Shown here: positions 20,560 through 29,488 of the stretch, piece by piece
Layout: each line of letters begins with the position of its first letter
Numbering within the stretch: position 1 is the stretch's first letter
Source of the DNA: Veillonella parvula DSM 2008
GTDB lineage: Bacteria; Bacillota; Negativicutes; Veillonellales; Veillonellaceae
NCBI RefSeq assembly: GCF_000024945.1
Contig: NC_013520.1
Coordinates: 1,140,501 to 1,204,500 of the forward strand
Reading direction: 5' to 3'
Length of the DNA: 64,000 nucleotides
The notes under the pieces: model-generated
The model's database searches: none
Told to the model about the DNA's origin: nothing
What the model saw: only the letters and a program-made list of their open reading frames with translations
Program-made: the position numbers and the translations under genes

Positions 20560-23500
20560 TTAGTCGTGATTCTTTTTGCGGTTTGTTAACAAACCAGGTC
20601 CAATTGTTTCAATGATGATAAACAACATTGGGATGATAAAGATACCAAACAATGTAGCTGTTGTCATCCCTGCTACTACAGTAATACCCATAGAAGTACG
20701 TGCACCAGAACCAGCACCACTAGATACTGCCAATGGTAATACACCAAGGATAAATGCAAAGGATGTCATCAAAATTGGACGCAAACGAATTTTTGCAGCT
20801 TCGATAGCAGCATCAACAACATTCATACCACGCTCGTCAACGCGAATCTTAGCATATTCGATAATCAGAATCGCATTTTTTGCAGCCAAGCCAACCAAGG
20901 TTAAAAGACCAATTTGCATATAAATATCATTTGCCAAAGAGTATCTGCCTGTGAAGTTCAATAAGAATGGTACTAAAGAAGCACCAATCATACCAGATGG
21001 TACGGAGAACAATACGGCAAATGGAACCTTCCAAGACTCATATAAGGCAGCCAAGATTAAGAATACAAAGACAAGGCCTAAACCTAGAATCAACATAGAT
21101 TGAGAACCGGCTTTTAACTCTTCACGAGATTGCCCTGCCCAATCATATGTATAACCAGCAGGTAATGTTTTAGCGGCGGCCTCTTTTAATGCATTGATAG
21201 CATCACCAGAGGAATATCCTCTAGCTTGAGAACCACCAATTTGTACGGCCATCGCATTATCAAAGCGAGTAATGCTAGATGGTGTACCTGTTTGTTCCTT
21301 TGTAATATAGTTAGAAACAGGAACCATTTGGCCATTGCTATTTCTAACAGCTAACATATTAAGCTGATCCGCATTTTGACGATATGCGTCTTCCGCTTGG
21401 ACTACAACCTTATAGTTTTTACCATAAGTAGTAAAGTCGTTAACTTGAATACTACCATAGAACCCTTGCAAAGTGGTAAAGATATCAGCTAATGCTACAC
21501 CATCTTGAGCCGCTTTTTCACGATTTACATTAAATTGTAATGTCGGCGTAGATGTATCAAAAGTAGTATAAATAGATTGAATTGCTGGGCTCTTACGAGC
21601 TTCCGCAATAAATTCATTAGTACGGTCAGCCATAACTTGTGGACTATCGCCAGCTTTGTTAATGATGTACATACTAAAACCACCAGTAGTACCAAGACCT
21701 GGAATAGATGGTGGATTCATAGCAATAACTGTTGCTTCAGGTACACCTTGAGCGGCAAAACCAAAGGTTTGACCAACCATTGCATTGATAGAAGTTGCAG
21801 CAGTAGTACGATATTTCCAGTCAGACATAGTAGCAAAAATTACACCAGCACTAGACTTTTGACCACCACCTAAAAGGTCAAAACCAGCGACAGTAAATAC
21901 TTCTTGGAATAATTGTTCATCCTTAGGTTTTTCAGGATCATTTTTTTCTTCCAAGAAAGATGCAATTTTTTCAAGTGTAGCCATAGTCCGTTCAGATGTA
22001 GCACCAGGTGGCTCATTAATAGCAATCATGTAGTAACCACTATCTTCAGCTGGTACGAAAGAAGTTGGTAAGAAGTGGAAAACTAAGGCTGTACCACCTG
22101 CAAATACTAGCAATGTAATAACAATTAAACTTAAACGATGGCTTAAACGCGCTAATTGGATGCCATACCAATTACTGAATCGTTCTAGAGCAGCATTAAA
22201 CTTATTTAATTGGCGATGTAACCAATCTTCACGATTTTTAGATATATGTGGTTTCAACATTGTAGAACATAATGCTGGTGTCAACACAAGTGCAATAATA
22301 GCTGAAATTACAACGGAAACAGCAATCGTTAATGCGAACTGTTTGTAAAGGATGCCTGTCATACCACCCATGAAAGCAACTGGTACAAATACAGCAGTCA
22401 ATACAAAGGCAATACCAATTACTGGTCCTTGCACATTTTCCATTGCTTTAATAGCCGCCTCTTTTGGAGGTAAACCATTATATTTTAACTCATATTCAAC
22501 AGCCTCTACCACTACGATAGCATCATCAACAACAAGTCCGATAGCCAAAACCATGGCAAAAAGCGTCAAAGTGTTAATAGAGAAATCTAATAAAACAAAA
22601 GCGCCAAATGTGCCAAGCAAAGATACTGGCACAGCAATCATAGGAATGATTGTGGATCGCCAAGATTGTAAGAAGACATATACTACAACTAAAACAAGGA
22701 GCAATGCCTCTACAAATGTATGCTCAACCTCATTAATAGATGCACTTACGAATTTAGTATTATCTACAACTACGTTATATTGCATATCTGGTGGGAAGGA
22801 TTTAGATTGCTCATCTAGAACCTTCTTAACATTAGCAATTGTTTCTAATGCATTAGCATCATTTTGTAGGGAAATAGCAAAACCGGCAACCTCTTTGTGA
22901 GCAGATTTTGCGATGAAGTCATATCCTTCAGCCCCAATTTGAATACGGGAGACATCTTTTAGATGTAATACCTTACCATTAATGCTTTTAATAGCAATAT
23001 TGCCAAATTGTTCAGGTGTTACGAGACGTCCATCAATTTTGATAGGATATTGAAAGGCTTGTTCACCATTTGTAGGGTTTTTCCCTACTGTACCTGCTGC
23101 GGCTTGTAAGTTTTGACCTTTTATAGCCGCCGTAACTTCAGAGATAGTAACACCAAGTTTTTGCATCTTCGCCGGATCTAGCCAAATGCGCATAGAATAA
23201 TCAGATCCGAACTCCTGTACAGAACCAACACCCTTAATGGATTTGATTGTATCCATCATATAATTGGTACCATAGTTCTTTAAGAATGTTGCATCATATG
23301 TGCCATTTGGTGAACTCAAAGAGAATATAAGTGCCATATCACCAGAAGATTTAGTAGTTGTAACACCTACAGCTTGTACCTCTGAAGGCAATTGTGCAAG
23401 TGCTGCTTGAACACGGTTTTGTGTATTAACCGCATCCATATCAGCATCTGTACCTTGATTGAACTGAACAGTCAACGAATAGCTACCGTTACTGGAACTA

Positions 23501-23742
23501 TTAGATGTCATATAGTCCATATCTTGTACGCCTACAATCTGCGTTTCAATAACACTGGCTACTGTATCATTAACAACTTGAGCAGTTGCACCAGTATAAG
23601 CAGTATTAACTTGAACTGTAGGTGGAGAAATTTGTGGATATCGAGCTACCGGAAGGTTCATCATAGAGATAAGCCCTACCAACGTAATAACAATGGCTAT
23701 TACGATGGCAAAGATAGGTCGATTAATAAAGAATTTCGACAC
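20560..23742 (-). CDS. acrB: RND efflux transporter, AcrB/MexB (HAE-1) type
   Basis: This is the inner-membrane proton/drug antiporter of a tripartite pump that exports drugs, bile salts or detergents through an outer-membrane channel. The 1060-residue length fits the HAE-1 family. It starts FFINRPIFAIVIAIVITLVGL (TM1), has two large periplasmic loops, and carries the proton-relay aspartate pair in GLVVDDAIVVVEAVEYEL near residue 407. The C-terminal TM11-TM12 block is intact. Start is GTG with GGAGG upstream. It follows acrA by 14 nt. No TolC-like channel or TetR-type repressor is adjacent. Substrate range cannot be read from sequence. Confidence 0.95.
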   Translation of the reverse strand: MSKFFINRPIFAIVIAIVITLVGLISMMNLPVARYPQISPPTVQVNTAYTGATAQVVNDTVASVIETQIVGVQDMDYMTSNSSSNGSYSLTVQFNQGTDADMDAVNTQNRVQAALAQLPSEVQAVGVTTTKSSGDMALIFSLSSPNGTYDATFLKNYGTNYMMDTIKSIKGVGSVQEFGSDYSMRIWLDPAKMQKLGVTISEVTAAIKGQNLQAAAGTVGKNPTNGEQAFQYPIKIDGRLVTPEQFGNIAIKSINGKVLHLKDVSRIQIGAEGYDFIAKSAHKEVAGFAISLQNDANALETIANVKKVLDEQSKSFPPDMQYNVVVDNTKFVSASINEVEHTFVEALLLVLVVVYVFLQSWRSTIIPMIAVPVSLLGTFGAFVLLDFSINTLTLFAMVLAIGLVVDDAIVVVEAVEYELKYNGLPPKEAAIKAMENVQGPVIGIAFVLTAVFVPVAFMGGMTGILYKQFALTIAVSVVISAIIALVLTPALCSTMLKPHISKNREDWLHRQLNKFNAALERFSNWYGIQLARLSHRLSLIVITLLVFAGGTALVFHFLPTSFVPAEDSGYYMIAINEPPGATSERTMATLEKIASFLEEKNDPEKPKDEQLFQEVFTVAGFDLLGGGQKSSAGVIFATMSDWKYRTTAATSINAMVGQTFGFAAQGVPEATVIAMNPPSIPGLGTTGGFSMYIINKAGDSPQVMADRTNEFIAEARKSPAIQSIYTTFDTSTPTLQFNVNREKAAQDGVALADIFTTLQGFYGSIQVNDFTTYGKNYKVVVQAEDAYRQNADQLNMLAVRNSNGQMVPVSNYITKEQTGTPSSITRFDNAMAVQIGGSQARGYSSGDAINALKEAAAKTLPAGYTYDWAGQSREELKAGSQSMLILGLGLVFVFLILAALYESWKVPFAVLFSVPSGMIGASLVPFLLNFTGRYSLANDIYMQIGLLTLVGLAAKNAILIIEYAKIRVDERGMNVVDAAIEAAKIRLRPILMTSFAFILGVLPLAVSSGAGSGARTSMGITVVAGMTTATLFGIFIIPMLFIIIETIGPGLLTNRKKNHD

Positions 23743-23756
23743 GATCTATCCTCCTT

Positions 23757-24884
23757 TTATTTTGTAGCTTTCAACTGTTCTTTAGTTAGTAGTTTGCCAT
23801 TTACTTTTACGCCATTTTTCACCTTAGTTAAGCCGTCAACGATGATTGTATCACCAGTAGCCAAACCAGATTTAATGATCGTTTCATTACCTTTAGTACC
23901 ACCAATCTCTACTGTCTTTTGTTCTACTACACCAGCTGCATTTACAACATAAACAAAGTTTTTGTCCATGATTTGTAAAATTGCACGACTTGGTACAAGG
24001 ATTGCATTTTTAATCTTTTCACCAGGAGAAACAACAGTAGCATACATATTAGGTAATAATAAATGATTAGGATTTGGGAAGGACGCTTTCAATACAAGCT
24101 TACCCGTAGATTGATCTAAACTCTTAGCCGCTTGCACGATAGAACCAAGTTCATTATATGTTTCGCCATCAGCAAGTTTTAATTGAATATTTGGACCATT
24201 AGAATCATCCGTTGTAGGATTCTTCATAAAATCAAGATATTCTTGCTCAGTCATACTAAACTCAACGAAGATTGGATCAATAGAATCGATTGTAACCAAT
24301 GTAGTAGAGCCAGCCTGAACATAAGTGCCTGTATCTACGTCATCCATGCGTAATGTACCAGAATATGGTGCATATACCATGGTATCCCCCATATTATCTT
24401 GAGCAATTTTCACGGATGCTTCATACGCTTCATAAGTAGCTTTAGCTTGCTCTGTAGCACTACGTTGCGTATCTACACGTTGTTGAGCAATCGCATCTTG
24501 TGATGCCAAAGTTTCATAACGTTGAAGATCTACTTCAGCATTTTTCAAGTTTGCATTAGCTTGAGCTGCTTGTGCTTCTGCATTAGCAAGACTCGCTTCA
24601 TATTGACGAGAATCAATTCGATATAATGGTTGTCCCGCTACTACTTGTTCCCCACCTTTTACAAACTTCTCAACAATATAACCACTTACACGAGCATGTA
24701 CAGCTACAGAGTTCTCCGCAACTACAGTGCCAGCAAATGTTTGATCAACTTGTGTATCACTTGCTGTAAGTTTATATGTATTAACATTAATCTCACCAGC
24801 TTGCTGTTGATTGTTGCCACACCCTGCAATCATCACAGCAGACATTACGAGAGCTGCTAACATACGGGAATAACGATACTTCAT
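23757..24884 (-). CDS. acrA: RND periplasmic adaptor (membrane fusion protein), lipoprotein
   Basis: The adaptor bridges the RND transporter and an outer-membrane channel. The 375-residue protein has a lipoprotein signal (hydrophobic segment ending in IAGC, Cys22). A biotinyl-lipoyl half follows (VSGYIVEKFVKGGEQVVAGQPLYRID in outline, about 66-92), then an alpha-helical hairpin (about 93-160), the second lipoyl half, a beta-barrel, and a membrane-proximal domain with PSRAILQIMDKNFVYVV. It is first in the acrA-acrB operon and has a good promoter at 24948-24976. A lipid anchor on the adaptor implies attachment to the outer face of the inner membrane. Confidence 0.93.
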   Translation of the reverse strand: MKYRYSRMLAALVMSAVMIAGCGNNQQQAGEINVNTYKLTASDTQVDQTFAGTVVAENSVAVHARVSGYIVEKFVKGGEQVVAGQPLYRIDSRQYEASLANAEAQAAQANANLKNAEVDLQRYETLASQDAIAQQRVDTQRSATEQAKATYEAYEASVKIAQDNMGDTMVYAPYSGTLRMDDVDTGTYVQAGSTTLVTIDSIDPIFVEFSMTEQEYLDFMKNPTTDDSNGPNIQLKLADGETYNELGSIVQAAKSLDQSTGKLVLKASFPNPNHLLLPNMYATVVSPGEKIKNAILVPSRAILQIMDKNFVYVVNAAGVVEQKTVEIGGTKGNETIIKSGLATGDTIIVDGLTKVKNGVKVNGKLLTKEQLKATK

Positions 24885-24947
24885 TATCTGTACTCCTTTT
24901 CAGAAACGAATCATTCATGTCACATAATTTCATAAATATCTTTATAT

Positions 24948-24976
24948 ATTTTACAGGATTCTATAGATAAAGTCAA
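24948..24976 (-). promoter_or_regulatory. Promoter of acrAB
   Basis: TTGACT, a 17-nt spacer and TAAAAT lie on the minus strand about 63 nt before the acrA start. I see no clear palindromic operator over it, though the region is very AT-rich. The rest of the 245-nt gap to the S51 peptidase gene holds only a weak AT hairpin (about 25096-25120). Confidence 0.65.
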
Positions 24977-25129
24977 TTTTTCCGATACCCCTCTACCTTT
25001 GTAGAACATAGATAAAATCTGATTAAACCCACATATATTGTATACAACAAAAATGTTAAAAACTATTGACATTTTATATTCAATATGAACTTAAATAGTT
25101 TTAGAATTATAAAACTATATATTACTAGT

Positions 25130-25747
25130 TTACTTTTTTTCAGTTAATACCGTATAACCATGATCCTCAACTAAGATTACTTCATTATTGTTTATCGGCA
25201 CTAATGGTATCATATCTTGATAAGTATCTAATGTTTTCTGAGCAGTCTCTTCAAATGGATACTCTCCTAAATGAGGCACAACATAATGATTAAATACATT
25301 TACACCCATATAATCATCTAATTCAGATGCTATACTTTTATCATCCATTATCTGATTATATTCAATATTTTCAGACATAATAATTGCGCCAGCAGATTCA
25401 CCAATATATAATAAGCCTTCTTTGATTCTTTCATAAAGTAGGCCTATAAGATTTTTCTTTTTCAGCTCTTGTAATAGATAAAATGTGTTACCACCAGATA
25501 TACAGATACATTCAGTCTTTGAAAGTTTATTTTTTAAATAATCTTCATCATATTTAGAAATATCAATAATTTCCAATTCATATCCTAAAGACTTTAACAT
25601 CTCAATACCTTCATCAATATATCCAGTATATGGTTCAACATTACCAGCAGTAGGAATAAAAACTATCTTATTCGAAACCATTTTCGAAAGATATTTTTTT
25701 GTTATACTTTCTGTTCCCGCTAAATATGACATAAGTAAAATTTCCAT
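25130..25747 (-). CDS. Peptidase E-like serine peptidase (family S51)
   Basis: A 205-residue protein of the S51 family, which includes aspartyl dipeptidases and Gram-positive PepE-like peptidases. The nucleophile-elbow motif GESAGA places the catalytic serine at residue 118, and ISGGNTFYLLQEL (about 83-95) is the oxyanion/strand motif. A His in NHYVVPHLGEYP (about 152-163) completes the likely triad. It stands alone between acrAB and tmRNA with terminators on both sides. Its Ile/Lys/Asn-rich composition is more AT-skewed than most neighbours, which could mean recent transfer. The substrate (Asp-X dipeptides) is a family guess. Confidence 0.85.
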   Translation of the reverse strand: MEILLMSYLAGTESITKKYLSKMVSNKIVFIPTAGNVEPYTGYIDEGIEMLKSLGYELEIIDISKYDEDYLKNKLSKTECICISGGNTFYLLQELKKKNLIGLLYERIKEGLLYIGESAGAIIMSENIEYNQIMDDKSIASELDDYMGVNVFNHYVVPHLGEYPFEETAQKTLDTYQDMIPLVPINNNEVILVEDHGYTVLTEKK

Positions 25748-25810
25748 GCTTTATCACCTCAAAGACTCTTTATTTAAATTAATTTGAAAATTTTATTATT
25801 AATATACAAA

Positions 25811-25840
25811 AAACCGCCTAAGAATCTACTTAGACGGTTT
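25811..25840 (-). terminator. Terminator downstream of tmRNA
   Basis: AAACCGCCTAAG and CTTAGACGGTTT (one mismatch) with a 6-nt loop are followed on the minus strand by TTTTTTTGTAT. It lies 100 nt past the mature 3' end of ssrA and 64 nt before the S51 peptidase gene. Confidence 0.8.
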
Positions 25841-25939
25841 TAAAACCACTTAATCGGCTTTCCTTTATCTATTATAGCCGAATAATCACAAATTTATCTG
25901 TAAGCGCAAACTTATTTCTTAAAATGTACGCTTCTTATT

Positions 25940-26281
25940 TGGTGGAGATGAGGGGAGTCGAACCCCTGTCCAAGAGTGTTGCCATATAGACTTCTCCGAG
26001 CACAGTCTATGATTGAGATCTTGGGTTGCTATCGCTCACAGACAAGCTACACAACCCCAGTTCATATTGTCTCGCCTAATTCATATGAACAACTAAATTA
26101 GACCAGCCTACTGTTTGACGTCCATTCACACTTGGTAGGCACAAGTATGAGGGACGTAGCTTATGCAGCTAATGCAAAATTTTCTTCTGCGTTTAAATGT
26201 TTTCCCACCGTTTAACGGCCTCATGGAACGCCGACTCGCTATCTATACCACACGCACCCCTGTCGAAACCTTTACATCCCC
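25940..26281 (-). ncRNA. ssrA: Transfer-messenger RNA (tmRNA)
   Basis: tmRNA rescues stalled ribosomes and tags the unfinished protein for proteolysis. The 5' end GGGGATG pairs with CATCTCC before an encoded CCA at the 3' end, forming a tRNA-like acceptor stem. The T-arm GGGTTCGACTCCC and the 5' GTTTCGACAGGG segment are standard. The tag reading frame, from GCA at 26190 down to TAA at 26161, gives AEENFALAA. The length of 342 nt is normal for the one-piece form. A strong promoter lies just upstream. smpB, encoding its obligate partner, is about 3 kb upstream on the same strand. Confidence 0.97.
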
Positions 26282-26297
26282 GTGCGTCGGTCTCATA

Positions 26298-26326
26298 ATT
26301 ATAAGCCTATTTATTATAACTGTCAA
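26298..26326 (-). promoter_or_regulatory. Promoter of ssrA
   Basis: A perfect TTGACA, a 17-nt spacer and a perfect TATAAT lie on the minus strand. The -10 box ends 17 nt before the mature 5' end, so the primary transcript would carry a very short leader for RNase P to remove. This fits the high expression expected of tmRNA. Confidence 0.88.
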
Positions 26327-26464
26327 TTGCAATAGACCTTTACGACGCTTGTAAATCACTGATTTCTACTCCAATACAAGAGTAAAACTTTAGTAAATCT
26401 TATTATGATTTTAAATCAATTTATGTCCTACCATAAATTGAACTATCAAATTGAAATTATAAAT

Positions 26465-27619
26465 CTAAGATAATGCTTTTATAGCTTTATCCAATGTCCG
26501 GCACACATAATCAATTTGTTCTCTATTATGTGCAGCTGTAACGGTTAGACGAATTCGACTTTCACCAACAGGAACTGTAGGTGGACGTATCGCTGTACCT
26601 ATAATTTCAGCGTTGTATAAATGATTTGATACCGCTAGAGTATCCTCATTGCTACCGATAAGTATTGGAAAAATTGGAGTTTCATTCGTGGCATATATTC
26701 CCATAGAATTTAAGCAATCTGTCATATAGTTCACATTGTCTTGTAGTCGCCTTAATACGGATGAATCAGACTCTATGATTTGTAATGCGGCCAAAGCGGC
26801 ACCTATATCGGCTGGAGACAATGCCGTAGAGAATATAAAACTGCGACTCATATTCACTAGATAATCGATGATAGTACTATTAGCAGCCACATAGCCGCCA
26901 ACAGCTCCTAGAGATTTGCTCAATGTACCTAGCTGAATATCCACGTCTTTTTCAAGACCATAATAAGCAGCCGTGCCATGTCCGTTGCCAATAGTTCCCG
27001 TCGCATGAGCATCGTCTACCATAAGTAACGCATGATACTCACGGCTGAGCTCGTAGAGCTTATCTAATGGGGCTATGTCACCGTCCATGCTAAAAACGCC
27101 GTCTGTGACAATGAGCTTACGTGCATTACGATTTACTTGTTTAAGTAAAAACTTTAATTCCTCTACATCACAGTGACTATAGGCTTTTATAGTAGCCTTA
27201 CTCAATCTACAGCCATCAATAATACTAGCATGATTTAATTCATCGCTAAAGATAATCGTATTTTTATCTGCTATAGCAGAAATAGTACCTACATTTGCCA
27301 TGTATCCAGTATTAAACACGAGAGCCTTTTCTGTATTCTTAAATTTTGCTAGTTCCTTTTCAAGTTTTGTAAACAATGGAAATGTACCAGATACAAGACG
27401 GGAACCGCCTGAACCAGTACCATATTGTTGAGCCCCTTTAACGGCTTCATTTATTACACGTTGATCAAAGGTAAGACCTAAATAATTATTTGACGCCATC
27501 ATCAAATATTCTTTATCATCTTTTTTAACCCGTACTGCATCTATAGGGCAGTATTCCATTAGAGTACGCAAATTATGGTTATTTATTTTACTATCTAATT
27601 GTTCTTGGAAGAATTTATA
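26465..27619 (-). CDS. bioF: 8-amino-7-oxononanoate synthase BioF
   Basis: BioF condenses pimeloyl-CoA with alanine, the first step of biotin ring assembly, using PLP. The 384-residue protein has SNNYLGL (about 44-50), GTGSGGSRLVSGT, the DDAHATGTIG block and the PLP lysine in LGTLSKSLGAVGGY (about 231-244). I chose the ATG at 27617-27619, 7 nt after the bioW stop; a TTG 48 nt upstream would overlap bioW and is less likely. It is last in bioY-bioW-bioF. Other alpha-oxoamine synthases such as Kbl are similar, but the BioW neighbour favours BioF. Confidence 0.92.
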   Translation of the reverse strand, partial: YKFFQEQLDSKINNHNLRTLMEYCPIDAVRVKKDDKEYLMMASNNYLGLTFDQRVINEAVKGAQQYGTGSGGSRLVSGTFPLFTKLEKELAKFKNTEKALVFNTGYMANVGTISAIADKNTIIFSDELNHASIIDGCRLSKATIKAYSHCDVEELKFLLKQVNRNARKLIVTDGVFSMDGDIAPLDKLYELSREYHALLMVDDAHATGTIGNGHGTAAYYGLEKDVDIQLGTLSKSLGAVGGYVAANSTIIDYLVNMSRSFIFSTALSPADIGAALAALQIIESDSSVLRRLQDNVNYMTDCLNSMGIYATNETPIFPILIGSNEDTLAVSNHLYNAEIIGTAIRPPTVPVGESRIRLTVTAAHNREQIDYVCRTLDKAIKALS

Positions 27620-27626
27620 CATACGA

Positions 27627-28355
27627 TCACCACTGAACAAGTACAGGTTCTTTTTCCAAGTACTCAATTACGCCTTCCAAATCAATATTCGGCTTTACAA
27701 AGAATACACGTCCCCCTAAATTAGAGCCAATTTCCTTCATATTAGGGATGCGATGATAAACACCATTACAAGCGACGTAGCCTATTGTGTAATCTGGATC
27801 ATCAGACCAACATAATTCGCCTACAATCCCTTCTGCAGATTGCACCTTAGACGCCAATACTAAAGCCTCTCTCATATGTTCATTATCTCCTAGTTTATCA
27901 GAATCAAAGGAGTCCATATGACTTACGCGAACACCACGATTACCTGCATCGAGGCGCTCACCAGAAATTGCATCAACTAACATAGCTCCCCGCATAGATG
28001 AAACTAGACTTTTTAATAAAAAAATAGAATTTCTAATAGCTGACTCACTAATATCAGTCCCCTGTAAAAGTTTTACAGCTAATTGATGTGCTTCAGTAAC
28101 TGTGTTTGCCGTATGTTCTTTTACTTTTAAACAATCTATATATGTAATTGTTTCCGACGGAATTAAGTCCACTGTAATATTAATAAAATCAGCAGTCCCT
28201 TTACTGTGATGCAAAGCTCGTTCAGCTAAAGACTGGGCTATAAATCCAACTTGATTTAAGGTCACAATGCGTTCTGCGCCAGAAATATGGTGGCCCCCGT
28301 TTTCATGGGGACCACCTTGAGCCGCGCGCATACGCACACTATATAATTCATCCAT
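27627..28355 (-). CDS. bioW: 6-carboxyhexanoate-CoA ligase BioW
   Basis: BioW activates free pimelate to pimeloyl-CoA with ATP, feeding BioF directly. The 242-residue protein has the family N-terminus YSVRMRAAQGG followed by GGHHISGAERIV. The middle has a family block with SHMDSFDSD (about 145-153) and the C-terminal GRVFFVKP. It overlaps the bioY stop by one base (TAATG). A BioW route means pimelate, rather than the BioC/BioH pathway, is the precursor. Confidence 0.95.
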   Translation of the reverse strand: MDELYSVRMRAAQGGPHENGGHHISGAERIVTLNQVGFIAQSLAERALHHSKGTADFINITVDLIPSETITYIDCLKVKEHTANTVTEAHQLAVKLLQGTDISESAIRNSIFLLKSLVSSMRGAMLVDAISGERLDAGNRGVRVSHMDSFDSDKLGDNEHMREALVLASKVQSAEGIVGELCWSDDPDYTIGYVACNGVYHRIPNMKEIGSNLGGRVFFVKPNIDLEGVIEYLEKEPVLVQW

Positions 28356-28855
28356 TATGATACCTTACCTTTAACTACATTACTTTGAGGTACTTGGTTG
28401 TGAATTTTATGGAATACTTTCACAAATACTGGTGCCATAATTACTGTAAAGATCATACCTGGGACTGCGAGAGCTATCATCGGTAATGCAGCCTTACCAA
28501 CGTATAAAGACAAAGATAATCTCGCTAAAGCAGATGCAATTGGACCAGAAACCATAATACCTATCATGTGATTATGGCACATCCAAAGGATTAGTCCCAC
28601 AATGAGCCGGAATTGCATAGCAATCATAACATTTAAAATGGTTTGAGTACCTAATGCTAAGCCTATTAGACTAGATAAACAACCACTTATAATATACTTT
28701 TTAAATCCGAATACGGCACATATCGCTACCGCCAACGGGGCTGATAATTGAAACTCTATACCTGGAATGACATTAGGTATTTTAATAGCCCCTAATACAG
28801 TAATCATGGCAGTTAAAATAGCAACCTCTGTAATGTACCGAATGTTCTGATTCAT
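28355..28855 (-). CDS. bioY: Biotin transporter substrate-binding protein BioY
   Basis: BioY is the membrane substrate-capture (S) component of ECF-type biotin uptake, working with shared EcfA/EcfA'/EcfT. The 166-residue protein is strongly hydrophobic with about five to six spans and the SAPLAVAICAVFGFKK region typical of small ECF S-components. It leads the operon with bioW and bioF. Given the neighbours it imports biotin or possibly pimelate; the latter is a speculation from context. It is shorter than many BioY proteins and could be a related S-component. Confidence 0.75.
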   Translation of the reverse strand: MNQNIRYITEVAILTAMITVLGAIKIPNVIPGIEFQLSAPLAVAICAVFGFKKYIISGCLSSLIGLALGTQTILNVMIAMQFRLIVGLILWMCHNHMIGIMVSGPIASALARLSLSLYVGKAALPMIALAVPGMIFTVIMAPVFVKVFHKIHNQVPQSNVVKGKVS

Positions 28856-28878
28856 AATGTATCTCCTCTACTTAGAAA

Positions 28879-28938
28879 ATGTCAACTACAAACATCTCTT
28901 ATTGTTTACATTATAAATTCTCACTGTATTTTTATCAA
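28879..28938 (-). promoter_or_regulatory. bioYWF promoter with BirA-box-like operator
   Basis: TTGATA (28933-28938), a 17-nt spacer and TATAAT (28910-28915) form a good promoter on the minus strand. Starting within the -10 box is ATGTAAAC (28904-28911), a 17-nt spacer, then GTTGACAT (28879-28886). The half-sites and spacing resemble the inverted repeat bound by BirA-type biotin repressors, and the position over the start site suits repression. Confidence 0.6.
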
Positions 28939-29009
28939 CCACTAAAAATAACACAGTTAACAAATATACAAGAAGAACCAAGCCATATCGACTTGATTCC
29001 TTATAATTC

Positions 29010-29480
29010 TTAATATTTTTGTTGCTCTTTAATTCGCTTAGCAATATCGCGCTTGGCATCACGTTCCGCCATATCTTGACGCTTGTCATAAATTTTCTTA
29101 CCAGTTACTAGACCTACGGTAACCTTTACATAACCGTGACTGAAATGAAAATTTAGCGGCACTAAAGAGAATCCTTTTTCCTTAACTTGAGCATGTAACT
29201 TATTGATTTCAGATTTATGCATCAACAACTTGCGTGTCCGCTCCGGTTCATGGTTAAAACGATTTCCTTGTTCATATGGGCTAATATGAACGCCATACAA
29301 CAAGAGTTCCCTTTTATCTATACGACAAAAGCTATCTTTAAGATTAAGCTTACCTTGACGAATAGACTTTATTTCAGTTCCTGTTAAAGCAATACCAGCT
29401 TCATAGGTCTCATGAATATGAAAATCATGACGCGCCTTACGATTGTCAGCAATAAGCGATGGGCTAGATTTCTTTGCCAT
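29010..29480 (-). CDS. smpB: SsrA-binding protein SmpB
   Basis: SmpB binds the tRNA-like part of tmRNA and brings it to stalled ribosomes. The 156-residue protein has NRKARHDFHIHETYEAGIALTGTEIKS in outline near the N-terminus and a basic C-terminal tail (YDKRQDMAERDAKRDIAKRIKEQQKY) that enters the mRNA channel. It lies 8 nt after rnr, so the two ribosome-rescue genes are co-transcribed. Confidence 0.97.
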   Translation of the reverse strand: MAKKSSPSLIADNRKARHDFHIHETYEAGIALTGTEIKSIRQGKLNLKDSFCRIDKRELLLYGVHISPYEQGNRFNHEPERTRKLLMHKSEINKLHAQVKEKGFSLVPLNFHFSHGYVKVTVGLVTGKKIYDKRQDMAERDAKRDIAKRIKEQQKY

Positions 29481-29488
29481 ATTCTCCT

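Noticed and set aside
22352-23952. Two long plus-strand open frames (about 182 and 186 codons) inside acrB/acrA
   Set aside because: They lie antisense to well-conserved RND pump genes, lack ribosome sites and encode Thr/Ser/Cys-rich proteins without family features; they are shadows.
25063-25090. TTGACA on the plus strand as a promoter
   Set aside because: No -10 box at suitable spacing and no plus-strand gene downstream.
26163-26354. Plus-strand open frame of about 63 codons
   Set aside because: The region is fully explained by tmRNA and its promoter on the other strand.
27620-27667. TTG start extending bioF upstream by 16 codons
   Set aside because: GGAAGG precedes it, but this is coding sequence of bioW, and the extension is not typical for BioF; the ATG after the bioW stop is better.
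28886-29089. Short minus-strand frame overlapping the smpB end
   Set aside because: It is an alternate-frame extension of smpB with no ribosome site, and it covers the bioY promoter and operator.
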